Shown here: in pieces, positions 63,867-64,000 of the stretch
How the letters are laid out: the number at the start of each line of letters is the position of its first letter
How positions within the stretch are numbered: position 1 is the stretch's first letter
Position numbers and translations under genes: made by a program
The notes under the pieces: generated by a model
The model's input: the letters and a program-made list of their open reading frames with translations, nothing else
Database searches by the model: none
Told to the model about the DNA's origin: nothing
From: Venatoribacter cucullus
Lineage (GTDB): Bacteria > Pseudomonadota > Gammaproteobacteria > Pseudomonadales > Oceanobacteraceae
Direction of reading: 5' to 3'
Assembly: GCF_016132445.1 (NCBI RefSeq)
Contig: NZ_CP046056.1
Coordinates: 992,001 to 1,056,000 of the forward strand
Length of the DNA stretch: 64,000 nucleotides

Positions 63867-64000
63867 AGCATACGTCCGGTCAGATTCAGGTACAGGCGTG
63901 GTAACAACTGCGGCAACTGGTCGGCGCGGTTCAGACGGAAATAGCGCTGCTGGCCGAACACATAGGGCACATAGTCGGCGGTGCTCTGGTCAATGGTGAC
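63863..64000 (-). CDS. norD: NorD, C-terminal fragment (cut by window end)
   Basis: The last 45 codons read VTIDQSTADYVPYVFGQQRYF and end RLYLNLTGRML, matching the C-terminus of NorD-type VWA proteins (V-T-I-D-x-x-x-x-x-Y-L/V-P-x-x-F-G). NorD, with the ATPase NorQ, activates the NO reductase NorCB. The gene extends beyond 64000. This implies that norCB and norQ lie upstream, outside the window. The stop overlaps the norE start. Confidence 0.78.
   Translation of the reverse strand, partial: VTIDQSTADYVPYVFGQQRYFRLNRADQLPQLLPRLYLNLTGRML

Overview
The window looks like a chromosomal segment of a marine-type gammaproteobacterium in the Pseudomonas/Oceanospirillales neighbourhood (Thalassolituus/Oceanobacter-like is my best guess; this is inferred from gene order and protein character, not from a search). 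Several blocks have Pseudomonas-type order: yacL-rnt-pyrC with divergent motY, finR divergent from fpr, gyrA-(insert)-serC-pheA-hisC-tyrA/aroA fusion-cmk-rpsA, and purN-purM beside DUF2066 and hda. Nearly all of it is dense core-genome coding sequence. I see no prophage, transposase gene or CRISPR array.

Layout. 1-2.4 kb: end of pgm and a membrane nucleotide-sugar dehydratase of the WbpM/CapD type, probably the edge of a surface-polysaccharide region. 2.5-7.1 kb: yacL, rnt, pyrC, motY (flagellar stator ring), argG. 7.2-10 kb: a YgjP-type metalloprotease, a repeat-rich gap, and the finR/fpr redox pair. 10-16.8 kb: a zinc-ribbon protein of unknown role, phospholipase pldA, an HBM-type chemoreceptor, a BASS transporter with a DUF1439 partner, a flavin reductase-like protein and an SDR. 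16.8-22.9 kb: a pitrilysin-like protease, a small protein, a REC-PAS-degenerate EAL regulator and a divergent HTH protein. 23-29.3 kb: two acyltransferases, a TPR-like lipoprotein, fieF, a putative outer-membrane barrel and a membrane diguanylate cyclase. 29.3-36.4 kb: pta-ackA with upstream PilZ and Bax-like genes, an OlsB-like acyltransferase, small unknowns and a thioredoxin-like protein.

36.4-50 kb: hemN, then the gyrA to rpsA block. This makes phenylalanine, tyrosine, serine and shikimate-pathway products, plus CMP kinase and ribosomal protein S1. A Wzz-like chain-length protein sits between gyrA and serC. 50-56.6 kb: DUF3108, purN-purM, DUF2066, hda, then a 0.7 kb hairpin-filled non-coding block and aspC. 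56.6-64 kb: uvrB, tRNA-Val(GAC), a small conserved protein, the O2-independent ubiquinone genes ubiT/ubiU/ubiV, a DGC-domain protein, a small cytochrome c and norF-norE-norD(partial). The right end therefore looks like a low-oxygen/nitric-oxide respiration region, whose catalytic nor genes probably lie outside the window.

The most unusual content is non-coding. The gap between hda and aspC (54644-55328) is almost wholly tiled by hairpins and is bounded by 41-bp inverted ends, each made of two hairpins. One hairpin differs between the ends at two base pairs, and both changes preserve pairing. A 200-bp part of this block recurs in inverted orientation at 7871-8070 with about 14 differences and no gaps, mostly outside the stems. 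Smaller dispersed motifs (TTAAGCGTT palindromes; ACGGGAGACGC units) and a 3 x 23-bp tandem array occur in other gaps. I interpret these as a family of structured intergenic repeats, possibly non-autonomous mobile elements or structured RNAs.
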